A program made the position numbers and the translations under genes. A model generated the notes under the pieces. That model searched no databases and was not told the origin of the DNA. It was given only the letters and a program-made list of their open reading frames with translations. A stretch of DNA of 64,000 nt from Verrucomicrobiales bacterium (lineage in GTDB: Bacteria > Verrucomicrobiota > Verrucomicrobiia > Limisphaerales > UBA9464): the NCBI GenBank assembly GCA_027489875.1, contig JAIXZE010000311.1, forward strand, positions 18,356-82,355, in the 5' to 3' direction. Below, piece after piece: positions 55,112 through 63,480 of the stretch; the stretch's first letter is position 1, and each line of letters opens with the position of its first letter.

Positions 55112-55678
55112 TTACTTGGAAGCCTCAGCCGCACCACCCTTACGGTTGATGGCGTTGCGGGCGGAGCGCTTCTCAGCCTTGGGGGGCTCCGGAGCCGCTT
55201 CAGCCACAACTTCGGGTTTTGGATTGGCGCTGACGACCACGACCTTGAGATTCGCACGCACTTCAGGGTGCAGGCGAAGTTCGACTTCATGCTCACCCAG
55301 AGCATGGATCGCCTTCTCGAGGTGAATCTTGCGCTTGTCGAGAGAGACCTCCAGCTGAGTGCGGAGAGCGTCAGCGATCGTACCCGAGGTCACGCTGCCG
55401 AACATCTTCCCATCGTCACCAGTCTTGACCGGAAGGGTGATCGTCACCTTCGAGAGGCTGCGACCGAGTTCAGACATCGTGTTGAGCTCATGAGCCTCGC
55501 GCTCCGCGCGGCGTTGGCGCAGCGCTTCCAACCGGCGCTTGTTGGCGCCGTTCAGTGAAATGGCCAGCCCCTGAGGAACGAGGTAGTTCCGGGCATAGCC
55601 CGCAGAAACCTTCACCTGATCCGACTCGCCACCGAGACCGACCACATTTTGAACCAAGATCACTTCTGTCTTCGCCAT
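55112..55678 (-). CDS. rplI: 50S ribosomal protein L9
   Basis: The protein has 188 residues. The N-terminal domain has the L9 signature GLGGESDQVKVSAGYARNYLVPQGLA (split over two reads, residues 14-40), a long connecting helix and the C-terminal rRNA-binding domain with GKMFGSVT. The last ~40 residues (PEVVAEAAPEPPKAEKRSAR) are an Ala/Pro/Glu-rich tail absent from E. coli L9. It sits downstream of ssb, in the conserved rpsF-ssb-rplI order without rpsR. Confidence 0.96.
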   Translation of the reverse strand: MAKTEVILVQNVVGLGGESDQVKVSAGYARNYLVPQGLAISLNGANKRRLEALRQRRAEREAHELNTMSELGRSLSKVTITLPVKTGDDGKMFGSVTSGTIADALRTQLEVSLDKRKIHLEKAIHALGEHEVELRLHPEVRANLKVVVVSANPKPEVVAEAAPEPPKAEKRSARNAINRKGGAAEASK

Positions 55679-55759
55679 AAAAAGGGGTGTTAATTGCTAA
55701 ACTGATTAAATCTCAACTTGTCCTGTTCCCAGTTATTCCCGGGACTCACAACTCTTCAT

Positions 55760-56239
55760 TCAGAACGGCACATCATCATCATCCGAGGGCGGAGCCTCGC
55801 CATCCGACGGAGCCGGGGCGGGGTCTGGACTGCGGGTTTGAGGGGCGGGACGGCTCACCGGCCTCGAGACTGGGGCAGATGCTGAGGCACCGGCCTCGCC
55901 CGTTGGAGGTCCTCCGATGAACTGAAAGTTCTCCAGCTGCACCTTCAAAGCCGACCGCTTCTGGCCCGTGGTCTTGTCGTCCCATTGGTCCAGACGCAAA
56001 CGGCCTTCCACAAACAGAGGCCGCCCTTTCTTGCAGTACTGCGAGATGACCTCGGCCTGCTTGCCCCACGCATCGATGTCGACAAACGTTACTTCCTCCC
56101 GGGCCTCGCCCGACTCGGTCGTATAACGTCGGTTCACTGCCAAACCAAGCTTCACCACCGCCTGCCCCTTGGGGGTATACCGAAGCTCGGGGTCCCGAGT
56201 CAGGTTCCCCATCAGGTAGACCTTGTTGAAGTTTGACAT
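55760..56239 (-). CDS. ssb: Single-stranded DNA-binding protein
   Basis: The protein has 159 residues. The OB fold opens NFNKVYLMGNLTRDPELRYT and includes VTFVDIDAWGKQAEVISQYC; a Ala/Ser/Pro-rich linker leads to the acidic tail DDDVPF, which binds partner proteins. It protects single-stranded DNA in replication and repair. It lies between rpsF and rplI and precedes dnaB in the same direction. Confidence 0.97.
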   Translation of the reverse strand: MSNFNKVYLMGNLTRDPELRYTPKGQAVVKLGLAVNRRYTTESGEAREEVTFVDIDAWGKQAEVISQYCKKGRPLFVEGRLRLDQWDDKTTGQKRSALKVQLENFQFIGGPPTGEAGASASAPVSRPVSRPAPQTRSPDPAPAPSDGEAPPSDDDDVPF

Positions 56240-56267
56240 CGCAGGTGGGGATCAGTCGTGAGTCTGT

Positions 56268-56588
56268 TCAGGCTTCCACGGGAACCACCACGGCGGGCGT
56301 ATCCGAAGCCTCCGTGAACAAGGCGCGGAAGATTTCCTCGGAATGTTGGATGCGCTTCTGGAGATCAAGGATCGCGGAAGGCTTTGCCTCAAAGATCACA
56401 TTCACGTAGTGCCCCGAGTTGATCCGGCGGTCTGCAACCCGCGCGAACGCCTTCTTATCCATCTTCTGGATGGTTTCAACTTTGCCGCCAACCGCCGAAA
56501 TCTCGGCAGCCACTCGGTCAACTGCCTCTTTCAGGCCCTCTTCCTTACCCGCCAGGTTCAAAATGAACAGTCCTTCGTACCGTTTCAC
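56268..56588 (-). CDS. rpsF: 30S ribosomal protein S6
   Basis: The protein has 106 residues, the usual S6 length. The fold starts MKRYEGLFILNLAGKE and has the RNA-facing NSGHYVNVIFEAKPSAI. It lies 28 bp upstream of ssb and 23 bp downstream of pth, the normal cluster; the S18 gene that often joins it is missing here. Confidence 0.95.
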   Translation of the reverse strand: MKRYEGLFILNLAGKEEGLKEAVDRVAAEISAVGGKVETIQKMDKKAFARVADRRINSGHYVNVIFEAKPSAILDLQKRIQHSEEIFRALFTEASDTPAVVVPVEA

Positions 56589-56611
56589 AGCATTCTCCAG
56601 TTTTTGGTCGG

Positions 56612-57199
56612 CTACTTAACCACCGACCCATTGTAAAGATTCATCGCCTTTGCCACACCAGACCCAAGCCAAGCTTCCGCTTGCTCGACGGCCCGGTTCA
56701 GCACCATTTCCCAAATATCCAGTTCGGTTGCGGTGAAGCGACCGAGCACGTGATTTGCGATATCACGCACCCCTTGGTCGGGCCGGGCAACTCCCAATCG
56801 GACGCGGGCATAAGCCTTTGACCCAATATGGGACTCAACCGATTCCAGACCATGATGGCCGCCCGCCCCACCCTCTGGCCGCATTCGCATGGAGCCCAAG
56901 GACAAGTCAGCGTCATCAACAGCCACAAGAACATCAGAGGCAGGGATACGGTGAAACCCAATGATGGCTCCAATCGCCTCCCCACTGTTGTTCATGTAGG
57001 TCTGCGGTTTGCAGAGCACGACGCTCTGACCCACCGCAACGCCTTCTGCAACCTCTGCAAAGAACTTCTTCTCCGCCCGCCATGAAAAACCCCATCGGCT
57101 TGCCAAGCGGTCTGCCAGCATGAATCCGGCATTATGTCTTGTATACACGTATTCCCGTCCAGGGTTACCGAGGCCGGCAATTAAAAGTCGCCTTTTCAT
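56612..57199 (-). CDS. pth: Peptidyl-tRNA hydrolase
   Basis: The protein has 195 residues. The catalytic histidine and substrate asparagine are H22 and N12 in GLGNPGREYVYTRHNAG (9-25). The GHNG motif of E. coli Pth reads GHHG (114-117), so its second asparagine is replaced by histidine (H116). The enzyme frees tRNA from drop-off peptidyl-tRNA. Its order after rplY, before rpsF, is standard. Confidence 0.95.
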   Translation of the reverse strand: MKRRLLIAGLGNPGREYVYTRHNAGFMLADRLASRWGFSWRAEKKFFAEVAEGVAVGQSVVLCKPQTYMNNSGEAIGAIIGFHRIPASDVLVAVDDADLSLGSMRMRPEGGAGGHHGLESVESHIGSKAYARVRLGVARPDQGVRDIANHVLGRFTATELDIWEMVLNRAVEQAEAWLGSGVAKAMNLYNGSVVK

Positions 57200-57255
57200 T
57201 CAAGCCTCGCCACCACCAAGAGCGGAAGCACCGTCCAACAAGACTGCGGTACCGC

Positions 57256-57945
57256 TTACTTCTTCTTGTCCCCGGCCTTCTTGTCATCGGCCTTGGGAGC
57301 TTCCTCGCCCTTCTTCTCCTTGATCATCTCGGGCTGTTTGGAGGCTTCGGCTCCAGCAGCCGGTGCAGCTTCGGCTTCGGCCGTCACGGGTGCGGCACAG
57401 GCCAGAACCGTGACTTCCTTGTTGCCAAGGATCTCGACACCGGAAGGAGGGGTAATGTCACCCAGATGGATGCTCTTGCTGACCTCCAGGGAAGTCACAT
57501 CGACGAGAATGTTCTCGGGAAGATCCTTGGGCAGAGCACGCACCCGAAGTTTGAGAAGCACGTGTTCAAGAGTACCACCCGCCTTGACCCCAGCGCACTC
57601 GCCGGTGGTCTCGACAGGAACCTTGATGGTGACCTTCTCGTCCGGTTGAACCTCGTGGAAGTCGACATGAAGGACATGTCCATCGAGGGGGTGATGCTGG
57701 ACATCCTGCACGAGAGCCAGACGCGAGGGACGGGCGTCCCCAGCGATGGTCAAGTCGACCAGGATGATCTCGGAGTGGGCCTTGCCCACAAGCAGACCAA
57801 ACTCCTTGGAATCCACTTCCAGATTTTGGGCAGCCGCTGTCTTGCCGTAGATGTTTGCGGGGATCCGGCCTGTTGACCGAACCTGACGGGCGCCCTTGCG
57901 GCGCTTGTGGGTGCGCGCAAAAGCGCTCAATGCCAAACTTTTCAT
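57256..57945 (-). CDS. rplY: 50S ribosomal protein L25 (Ctc type)
   Basis: The protein has 229 residues, the long Ctc-type L25. The 5S-rRNA-binding N-terminal domain carries STGRIPANIYGK and the C-terminal domain LPKDLPENILVDVTSL. The last ~40 residues form a Lys/Ala/Glu-rich tail ending KKAGDKKK. The start at 57945 is preferred over an earlier in-frame codon (57990) that overlaps prs. It lies 41 bp downstream of prs. Confidence 0.94.
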   Translation of the reverse strand: MKSLALSAFARTHKRRKGARQVRSTGRIPANIYGKTAAAQNLEVDSKEFGLLVGKAHSEIILVDLTIAGDARPSRLALVQDVQHHPLDGHVLHVDFHEVQPDEKVTIKVPVETTGECAGVKAGGTLEHVLLKLRVRALPKDLPENILVDVTSLEVSKSIHLGDITPPSGVEILGNKEVTVLACAAPVTAEAEAAPAAGAEASKQPEMIKEKKGEEAPKADDKKAGDKKK

Positions 57946-57986
57946 TTCGAAGTCGTATCTGCCGATCCTGCGGACCATCCGCAGGA

Positions 57987-58919
57987 TCAACCCTTGAACT
58001 CAAAGAGCGATGTGACCGACGAATTGCTGTGAATCCGTTTGATCGCTTCGCCCAGCAAGCCAGCAACCGAAAGAGTGGTAACGTTCACACCTTCGACCGC
58101 AGAGCGGGCGACAGTATCGGTCGTTATCAGTTCGTCAATCGCGGATTTCCTCAATCTCTCGGCGCCCAACTCGTTGATGAGGGCATGCGACACGCACGCA
58201 CGGATCTGATGTGCACCCCGACTCTTGAGCAGCGCAGCCGCATTGACCAAGGTGCCGGCGGTCTCTGTCAGGTCGTCGACGAGCAAAACATTGCGGCCGT
58301 CGATATCGCCGATGACAGAAATAGCCTCTGTCTCCGTCGGGCTTTTCCGACGTTTGGCAACAATAGCCAACTCGGTGCCCAAGGTCTGCGCGTAGGCTGC
58401 GGCCATCTTCAAGCCACCAAGGTCCGGGCTGACAACCACAAGGTTTGGAAGTGCCAGCTTCTTCAAATAGTCAAAAATGACCGGAGCCGCGTACAGATGA
58501 TCTACGGGAATGTCGAAGAACCCTTGGATCTGTTGCGCGTGAAGATCCATCGTCAATACGCGATGGGCTCCGGAAGCCACGATGAGATTCGCCACCAACT
58601 TGGCAGTGATGGGCACCCGCGGCTGATCCTTTCGGTCCTGGCGCGCGTATCCATAGAAAGGCAGTACTGCTGTAATCCGAGACGCGCTCGCCCGACGAAG
58701 AGCATCGATCATGATGAACATTTCCATCAGATGCTGATTTGCCGGCGGGCTGGTGGACTGAACCACAAAAACGTCCTGTCCCCGGACATTTTCGTCGATC
58801 TTGACGAATGTTTCGCCGTTAGGAAACGGCCGTACAGTCGATCGTGCCAGCGGCATGTTGATCGACTCGCAAATGGCCTGGGCGAGGGCCGGGTTGGAAT
58901 TCCCAGTGAAGACTTTCAC
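57987..58919 (-). CDS. prs: Ribose-phosphate pyrophosphokinase
   Basis: The protein has 310 residues. It makes PRPP from ribose 5-phosphate and ATP. The signatures are FPNGETFVKI, the flexible-loop YGYARQDRKDQPR and the PRPP-binding LLVDDLTETAGTLVNAA. It heads the conserved minus-strand run prs-rplY-pth-rpsF-ssb-rplI. Its promoter must lie in the 58920-59466 region shared with the divergent kinase. Confidence 0.96.
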   Translation of the reverse strand: MKVFTGNSNPALAQAICESINMPLARSTVRPFPNGETFVKIDENVRGQDVFVVQSTSPPANQHLMEMFIMIDALRRASASRITAVLPFYGYARQDRKDQPRVPITAKLVANLIVASGAHRVLTMDLHAQQIQGFFDIPVDHLYAAPVIFDYLKKLALPNLVVVSPDLGGLKMAAAYAQTLGTELAIVAKRRKSPTETEAISVIGDIDGRNVLLVDDLTETAGTLVNAAALLKSRGAHQIRACVSHALINELGAERLRKSAIDELITTDTVARSAVEGVNVTTLSVAGLLGEAIKRIHSNSSVTSLFEFKG

Positions 58920-59190
58920 AAAGCGGAAGGTACCCTGCTTTCAGATGTTCGAAATCGGGTGCCCAGAAGCTGACGGATGGGCGCACGACGCCGCAAGGCT
59001 CATTTCCAACCAGTCAGCTGCCAGCTTTCCCCGGACATCTACACTTCGATCTTGCACAACTGTCGGGATTAACCCTACAAAAGCAGCGCCTTCGGGCTTC
59101 CGACTACATGCACGCATCGAATCAAACCCCGCAAATCGATCTGTCGGCATTGCGACTGCCATGGATCGGTCTGCCAACAGCCGCGGGTGC
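58920..59190. other. Intergenic region upstream of prs
   Basis: No gene is supported in these 271 bases. The sequence is not strongly A/T-biased and no -35/-10 pair stands out. A tRNA-like TTCGAAATC near 58949 lacks a matching acceptor or D arm. The structured element described next begins on its right side. Confidence 0.4.
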
Positions 59191-59386
59191 TGATTCTGGA
59201 TGTCCCCCCCAGTTCCAGAAATCAGGCGAGGTTCTATCCTCTTTCCTCGCCAGGCACGTACCCCTCCGGTACCGGGCGGCTCATACCCCCGTCGATGTCA
59301 TGTAGAACAGCCTGCAAGGGCAACACGGCGATCAGACCCAAAAAGACCGCGAAGCCCGGACGCAAGTCCGGGCTTCGTACCTTTTT
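59191..59386 (+). ncRNA. Candidate structured RNA or leader ending in a terminator
   Basis: Several hairpins follow in order on the plus strand: 10 bp TGATTCTGGA against TCCAG-A-AATCA (59191-59224, one bulged A), 7 bp GGCGAGG/CCTCGCC (59225-59251), 5 bp GTACC/GGTAC near 59258-59272, and the terminator stem at 59350-59377. The first two are directly adjacent. I recognise no known RNA family. It may be an independent small RNA or the leader of the kinase gene at 59467. Confidence 0.4.
59350..59386. terminator. Bidirectional rho-independent terminator
   Basis: A perfect 12-bp stem CGAAGCCCGGAC/GTCCGGGCTTCG (59350-59361 and 59366-59377) with a GCAA loop is followed on the plus strand by TACCTTTTT; on the minus strand the A-run at 59340-59344 gives TCTTTTT. 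It lies 80 bp before the kinase start, inside the divergent promoter region, so it must end a small transcript or act as an attenuator. Confidence 0.75.
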
Positions 59387-59466
59387 GGGGGATCAACTGC
59401 AGCGTTCACAGCCCACTCCCCCCTTGCCCTTGCACACTGGGCGGTGCAGCGAGGAGAATGCTGCAA

Positions 59467-62400
59467 ATGCCTTCACCGTCGGTCACCTGTGAACGATGCG
59501 GATGCCTTCGCCCCCGGGATGGGAATTGTCCTGCATGCGCGTTGGAATTGGTGCTCGCGGAAGACACAGAGGGTCTTGATTCCACGCAAGTGGAGCACTC
59601 GATCCAGGAGGAGCCTGTTGGGAAACGGTGGGCTGACGACTACGAGCTTCTCCACCGCATCGGGGAGGGTGGAATGGGCGTGGTTTATCGAGCGCGCCAG
59701 CTGAGCCTGAATCGATGGGTAGCCCTCAAGATGATTCGTGCATCGCTCTCGGCGCGGGAGCACGAACGGGAGCGGTTCTTTCGTGAAGCGATGGCGGTCG
59801 CCCGTCTGCGGCACCCGGACCTCGTCACCGTCTATGAAGTGGGGGAGTTTGAGGGAACTCCGTGGTTCACCATGGAGTTTGTCGAGGGGCGAAGTCTTTC
59901 AGAACTGGTCAGGCAAAATCCTTTCAACCCGATGGAGGCGGCACGTTGCGTGGAGCGGGTCGCGAGGGCCATCCATCACGCGCACCAGAATGGGGTACTT
60001 CACCGTGACCTGAAGCCTTCCAACATCATGCTCGATGTTGCCGGAGCCCCTCGGGTACTGGACTTCGGGCTCGCAAAGATCGTCGCGGCGGGAAGTGAAC
60101 TGACGCAGACAGGTTCGGTCATGGGTTCGCCCAGCTACATGTCCCCGGAGCAGGCCCGAGGGGAGGAATCATCCGTGGACGGACGCACGGACATCTATTC
60201 CTTGGGTGCGATCCTGTACGAACTGCTGGTGGGCCACCCTCCGTTCCAGAGTGCGACACCTGTCGAAACCCTTCGACTCGTCATTGATCAGGAACCCGTT
60301 TCGATCCGGCGATTGAATCCAGCCATCCCTCGGGATCTGGAGACGGTCTGCCTTACGTGCCTGGAAAAGTCTCCGGAGCGCCGGTACCGGACAGCCTTGG
60401 AACTCGCGGAAGAACTTCGCCGCTTCGTGAACGACGTTCCGATCCGGACCCGGCCGGCCGGATGGGCAGAACGTTCATGGCGCTGGTGCCGGCGTCAGCC
60501 AAGACTGGCGGGTTCGCTGGCCTTCTCGGCGCTTCTTTTGACGGCCCTGGCTGGAGTGTCGACAGTCGCTGCCCTTCGACTGCGATCCGAACGGGACCTC
60601 ACCGAGGAGGCACATGCCCGGGCTGAAGACCGCCTTTGGGCCACTTACGTCGCACAGGCACGGGCGGCAAGATACAGCATGCGACCAGGCCACCGGGCCG
60701 AGGTACTGGAAGCGGTCCGGGCCGCCACACTCATACGACCGGCAACCGTGCTTCGCACCGAGGCAGTGGGAGCGTGGGTGCAGCCCGATATCGGGCGGGA
60801 AATACAATGGCGGGAGGGGACGCCCGTCGGCTTCGCGAACTCACCAGATTTTTCCCTTTATGCCGCGGGTTCGCTGGAAGGGACGGTGTCCGTCCATCGA
60901 GCGGCAGACCACATTCAGCTCGCTTTCCTCAAAGGGCCAAATGCCCCGCCCGCGTCCCTCGAATGGGACGCAGCAGGAAAGCGGCTCGCGATCCTCCACT
61001 CCAACGGTGATCTCCGGATCTGGGACTGGGAGGCGAATGATTCGCCCATGGTCCCGAAACTCCCCAATGCTTCGGCCGAGTCAGGGGTGCTTGCGCTGAG
61101 GCCGGATGGCAGGCAACTGGCGTATGTCGGACGCGATGGACGGGCTCGCAGGATTGACCTTACTCCTGACGCGGAACCAGTCGAACCGGGCATTGGCAGG
61201 CGGGTCTCAAGAATGGCCTATTCTCCTGACGGCAAGAAGATTGCAGTCCTGGGGGAATCCTGGATCGAAGTCTGGTCGGTGCTGCCTCCTGCGCTCGTGC
61301 GCAAGTTCAGCCCGGGTTCCGCGCCCTCCGCCGTCTGCTGGATTGGAGAGGGTCAGCGACTGGCAATCGGCTGCCGAAATGGAGAGGTCGAGATTTTGGA
61401 CGTCGACTCAGGGAATACCATACAACTCTCGGGACACACCCAGCATGTCAGCATGGTACGCGCCTCCCCTGAAGGGGATGTGGTCGCTTCACATGGCTGG
61501 GACGCAACCTCACGTTTGTGGGATGCAGCAACGGGTCGGCAGTTGATGATCGCAACCCATGGACTCGCGTCGGGCTTTGACCGATCCGGCACTCATCTCG
61601 CTTTTCACCGTGAAGACATGGGCTTCGGAATCTGGGAGTTCCAACCCGGCGAGGGTCTCCGGACCCTGGCCATCAACCGAGGTCAGGTGGGATCCGTTGA
61701 TTTCAGTCCGGACGCGAGGCACGTGCTCACCGCGGACACGCGCGGATGGGACTTGTGGGATTCAGAATCAGGCCGCCGACTGGCAACAGCGCCGTTGGTG
61801 GATGGACGGTGTGCGAGCTTCGATGCTTCCGGACATGCCGTCATCGCATTCAGCGGCGACGAGTTGTGCCGTTGGCCGATTGTGACGACCGAAGGAATCG
61901 GGCGTGGGGTGGCCGTGGGGCCAGTCGAACGGATCACCCGGGATCCGGGAAACCGCTTTTCGGCCATCCAACTTGCTGCGGCAGGTACGGCGATCGTGGC
62001 TGCCGGACGCGATCGAAGTCTGGCGATCGATCTGCGACAGCCCAGCCGGCGGTTGGTTTTCGCTGAGGAACTGCCTCAGGAGTTCCTTGCCGTGGCTCCC
62101 CAAGGCGGTTGGTCGGCGACGGCATCGTTCAAAGGTTTCGGCGCACTCTTGTGGAAGCAAAACATCGGTTTCGTGCGTCAGTTGGTGACCAATGACAGCG
62201 CGCAGCTGGATTTCAATCCGAGCGGAGCACTTCTGGCTGCCGCTTCACCGAACACACTCCGCATCTTCAGGACTTCCGACTGGTCCATACACCGCTCAGA
62301 GCCGTTGAGCATCGCAGGCGCCTACCCGGGGCCGGTTGCGTTTTCCCCGGATGGAAGCCTCCTGGCATTCTCGCCGGATCGGCGCGAGGTCCGACTCGTG

Positions 62401-62586
62401 GAACCCACAACATTCGAGGAACGACTCACGCTCCACAGCCCGACGGCTGGCTCCATCAGCCGGATCCGATTCAGCCCTGACAGTCGGTGGCTTGCTGTGA
62501 TCGAGGAGGGTCGCGTTGTCCGCTGTTGGGATCTCCGTCGCCTCCGGGAAAAGCTGCGCGGCCTTGGCTTGGACTGGGAACCTTAG
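59467..62586 (+). CDS. Ser/Thr protein kinase with C-terminal WD40-like propeller
   Basis: The protein has 1039 residues. A four-cysteine ribbon opens it (C8, C11, C21 and C24). The kinase domain (about 60-320) has the P-loop IGEGGMGVVYRA (65-76), K88, catalytic HRDLKPSN (179-186) and DFG (199-201), and the activation loop GSPSYMSPEQARG. A single transmembrane helix (about 347-370) places the kinase in the cytoplasm and the C-terminal ~650 residues outside. Those residues form WD40-like blades such as YSPDGKKIAVLGESWIEVW. Such verrucomicrobial/planctomycete fusions are presumed sensory kinases. ATG 59467 has GAGGAG ten bases upstream; ATG 59458 would lie too close to it. Confidence 0.9.
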   Translation: MPSPSVTCERCGCLRPRDGNCPACALELVLAEDTEGLDSTQVEHSIQEEPVGKRWADDYELLHRIGEGGMGVVYRARQLSLNRWVALKMIRASLSAREHERERFFREAMAVARLRHPDLVTVYEVGEFEGTPWFTMEFVEGRSLSELVRQNPFNPMEAARCVERVARAIHHAHQNGVLHRDLKPSNIMLDVAGAPRVLDFGLAKIVAAGSELTQTGSVMGSPSYMSPEQARGEESSVDGRTDIYSLGAILYELLVGHPPFQSATPVETLRLVIDQEPVSIRRLNPAIPRDLETVCLTCLEKSPERRYRTALELAEELRRFVNDVPIRTRPAGWAERSWRWCRRQPRLAGSLAFSALLLTALAGVSTVAALRLRSERDLTEEAHARAEDRLWATYVAQARAARYSMRPGHRAEVLEAVRAATLIRPATVLRTEAVGAWVQPDIGREIQWREGTPVGFANSPDFSLYAAGSLEGTVSVHRAADHIQLAFLKGPNAPPASLEWDAAGKRLAILHSNGDLRIWDWEANDSPMVPKLPNASAESGVLALRPDGRQLAYVGRDGRARRIDLTPDAEPVEPGIGRRVSRMAYSPDGKKIAVLGESWIEVWSVLPPALVRKFSPGSAPSAVCWIGEGQRLAIGCRNGEVEILDVDSGNTIQLSGHTQHVSMVRASPEGDVVASHGWDATSRLWDAATGRQLMIATHGLASGFDRSGTHLAFHREDMGFGIWEFQPGEGLRTLAINRGQVGSVDFSPDARHVLTADTRGWDLWDSESGRRLATAPLVDGRCASFDASGHAVIAFSGDELCRWPIVTTEGIGRGVAVGPVERITRDPGNRFSAIQLAAAGTAIVAAGRDRSLAIDLRQPSRRLVFAEELPQEFLAVAPQGGWSATASFKGFGALLWKQNIGFVRQLVTNDSAQLDFNPSGALLAAASPNTLRIFRTSDWSIHRSEPLSIAGAYPGPVAFSPDGSLLAFSPDRREVRLVEPTTFEERLTLHSPTAGSISRIRFSPDSRWLAVIEEGRVVRCWDLRRLREKLRGLGLDWEP

Positions 62587-62697
62587 CAGGACGGTCCGGA
62601 AATCGCTTTTGGTCCCTGGAACTCAGGTTCGCACCAAAACAGGTTTGCCGCAGCTGGAAGCTGCACTCCTCGAAACATTCGCTTAGAATCAGCCGAC

Positions 62698-63480
62698 ATG
62701 ACGCCTACCGAGGCCGCTTCCTTACTTGATCGATTCCACGCCGGCGAAATCCCGCGGGATGAAGTTCTTCGTGCTTTCCAAGCCCCACCCTTCGTGGATT
62801 TAGGCTTCGCAATGGTCGATACCCATCGAGCTTTGCGAAAGGGCTTTCCGGAAGTGATTTTCGGGGCCGGCAAAACTCCGGATCAGTTGACCGCGATCGC
62901 TGAGCGGATCTTCGAGGCGGATGGTCGGGTCCTGGCTACACGGGTTTCAGAGGATCACGCAACGGCCCTGCGCCGGCGACTGCCTTTGGCGATTCACCAT
63001 GCGACCGCGCGCTGCCTGACGGTTGAATCGGCACCGCTCCGCAAGAGGTCAGGAACCATCTGCATCGTCGCAGCCGGGACCACAGACCTGCCAGTCGCGG
63101 AGGAGGCAGCTGTCACCGCGGACTTCATGGGAAACAATGTTCAAAGGGTTTACGACGTCGGGGTCGCTGGACTCCACCGATTGCTGAAGCGGCTTCCCGA
63201 ACTCCAATCCGCTTCGGTTGTGATCGTCGTTGCTGGAATGGAAGCCGCGCTACCGTCGGTTCTTGGAGGTCTGCTGGGATGCCCGTTGATTGGCGTGCCC
63301 ACCAGCGTGGGATATGGCAGTCACATGGGCGGGCTGACGGCTTTGTTGGGAATGCTGAACTCCTGCGCCAGCGGACTCACGGTCGTGAACATCGATAATG
63401 GATTTGGCGCCGCCTACGCCGCCAACGCCATCAACCAACTCGCCAACCCGGCGGAATTGGGCTCCCCTTCAGAAAGGTGA
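62698..63480 (+). CDS. larB: Nickel-pincer cofactor biosynthesis protein LarB
   Basis: The protein has 260 residues. It belongs to the PurE-like LarB family (C-terminal half with PTSVGYGSHMGGLTALLGML and NIDNGFGAAYAAN). LarB carboxylates and hydrolyses nicotinic acid adenine dinucleotide at the first step of nickel-pincer cofactor synthesis for lactate racemase and related enzymes. ATG 62698 starts the conserved N-terminal helix. It lies 111 bp after the kinase gene and overlaps larC by one base (TGATG). Confidence 0.93.
   Translation: MTPTEAASLLDRFHAGEIPRDEVLRAFQAPPFVDLGFAMVDTHRALRKGFPEVIFGAGKTPDQLTAIAERIFEADGRVLATRVSEDHATALRRRLPLAIHHATARCLTVESAPLRKRSGTICIVAAGTTDLPVAEEAAVTADFMGNNVQRVYDVGVAGLHRLLKRLPELQSASVVIVVAGMEAALPSVLGGLLGCPLIGVPTSVGYGSHMGGLTALLGMLNSCASGLTVVNIDNGFGAAYAANAINQLANPAELGSPSER

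Noticed and set aside
58940..58975. tRNA-like TTCGAAATC segment upstream of prs
   Set aside because: No acceptor stem, D arm or anticodon arm can be paired around it on either strand.
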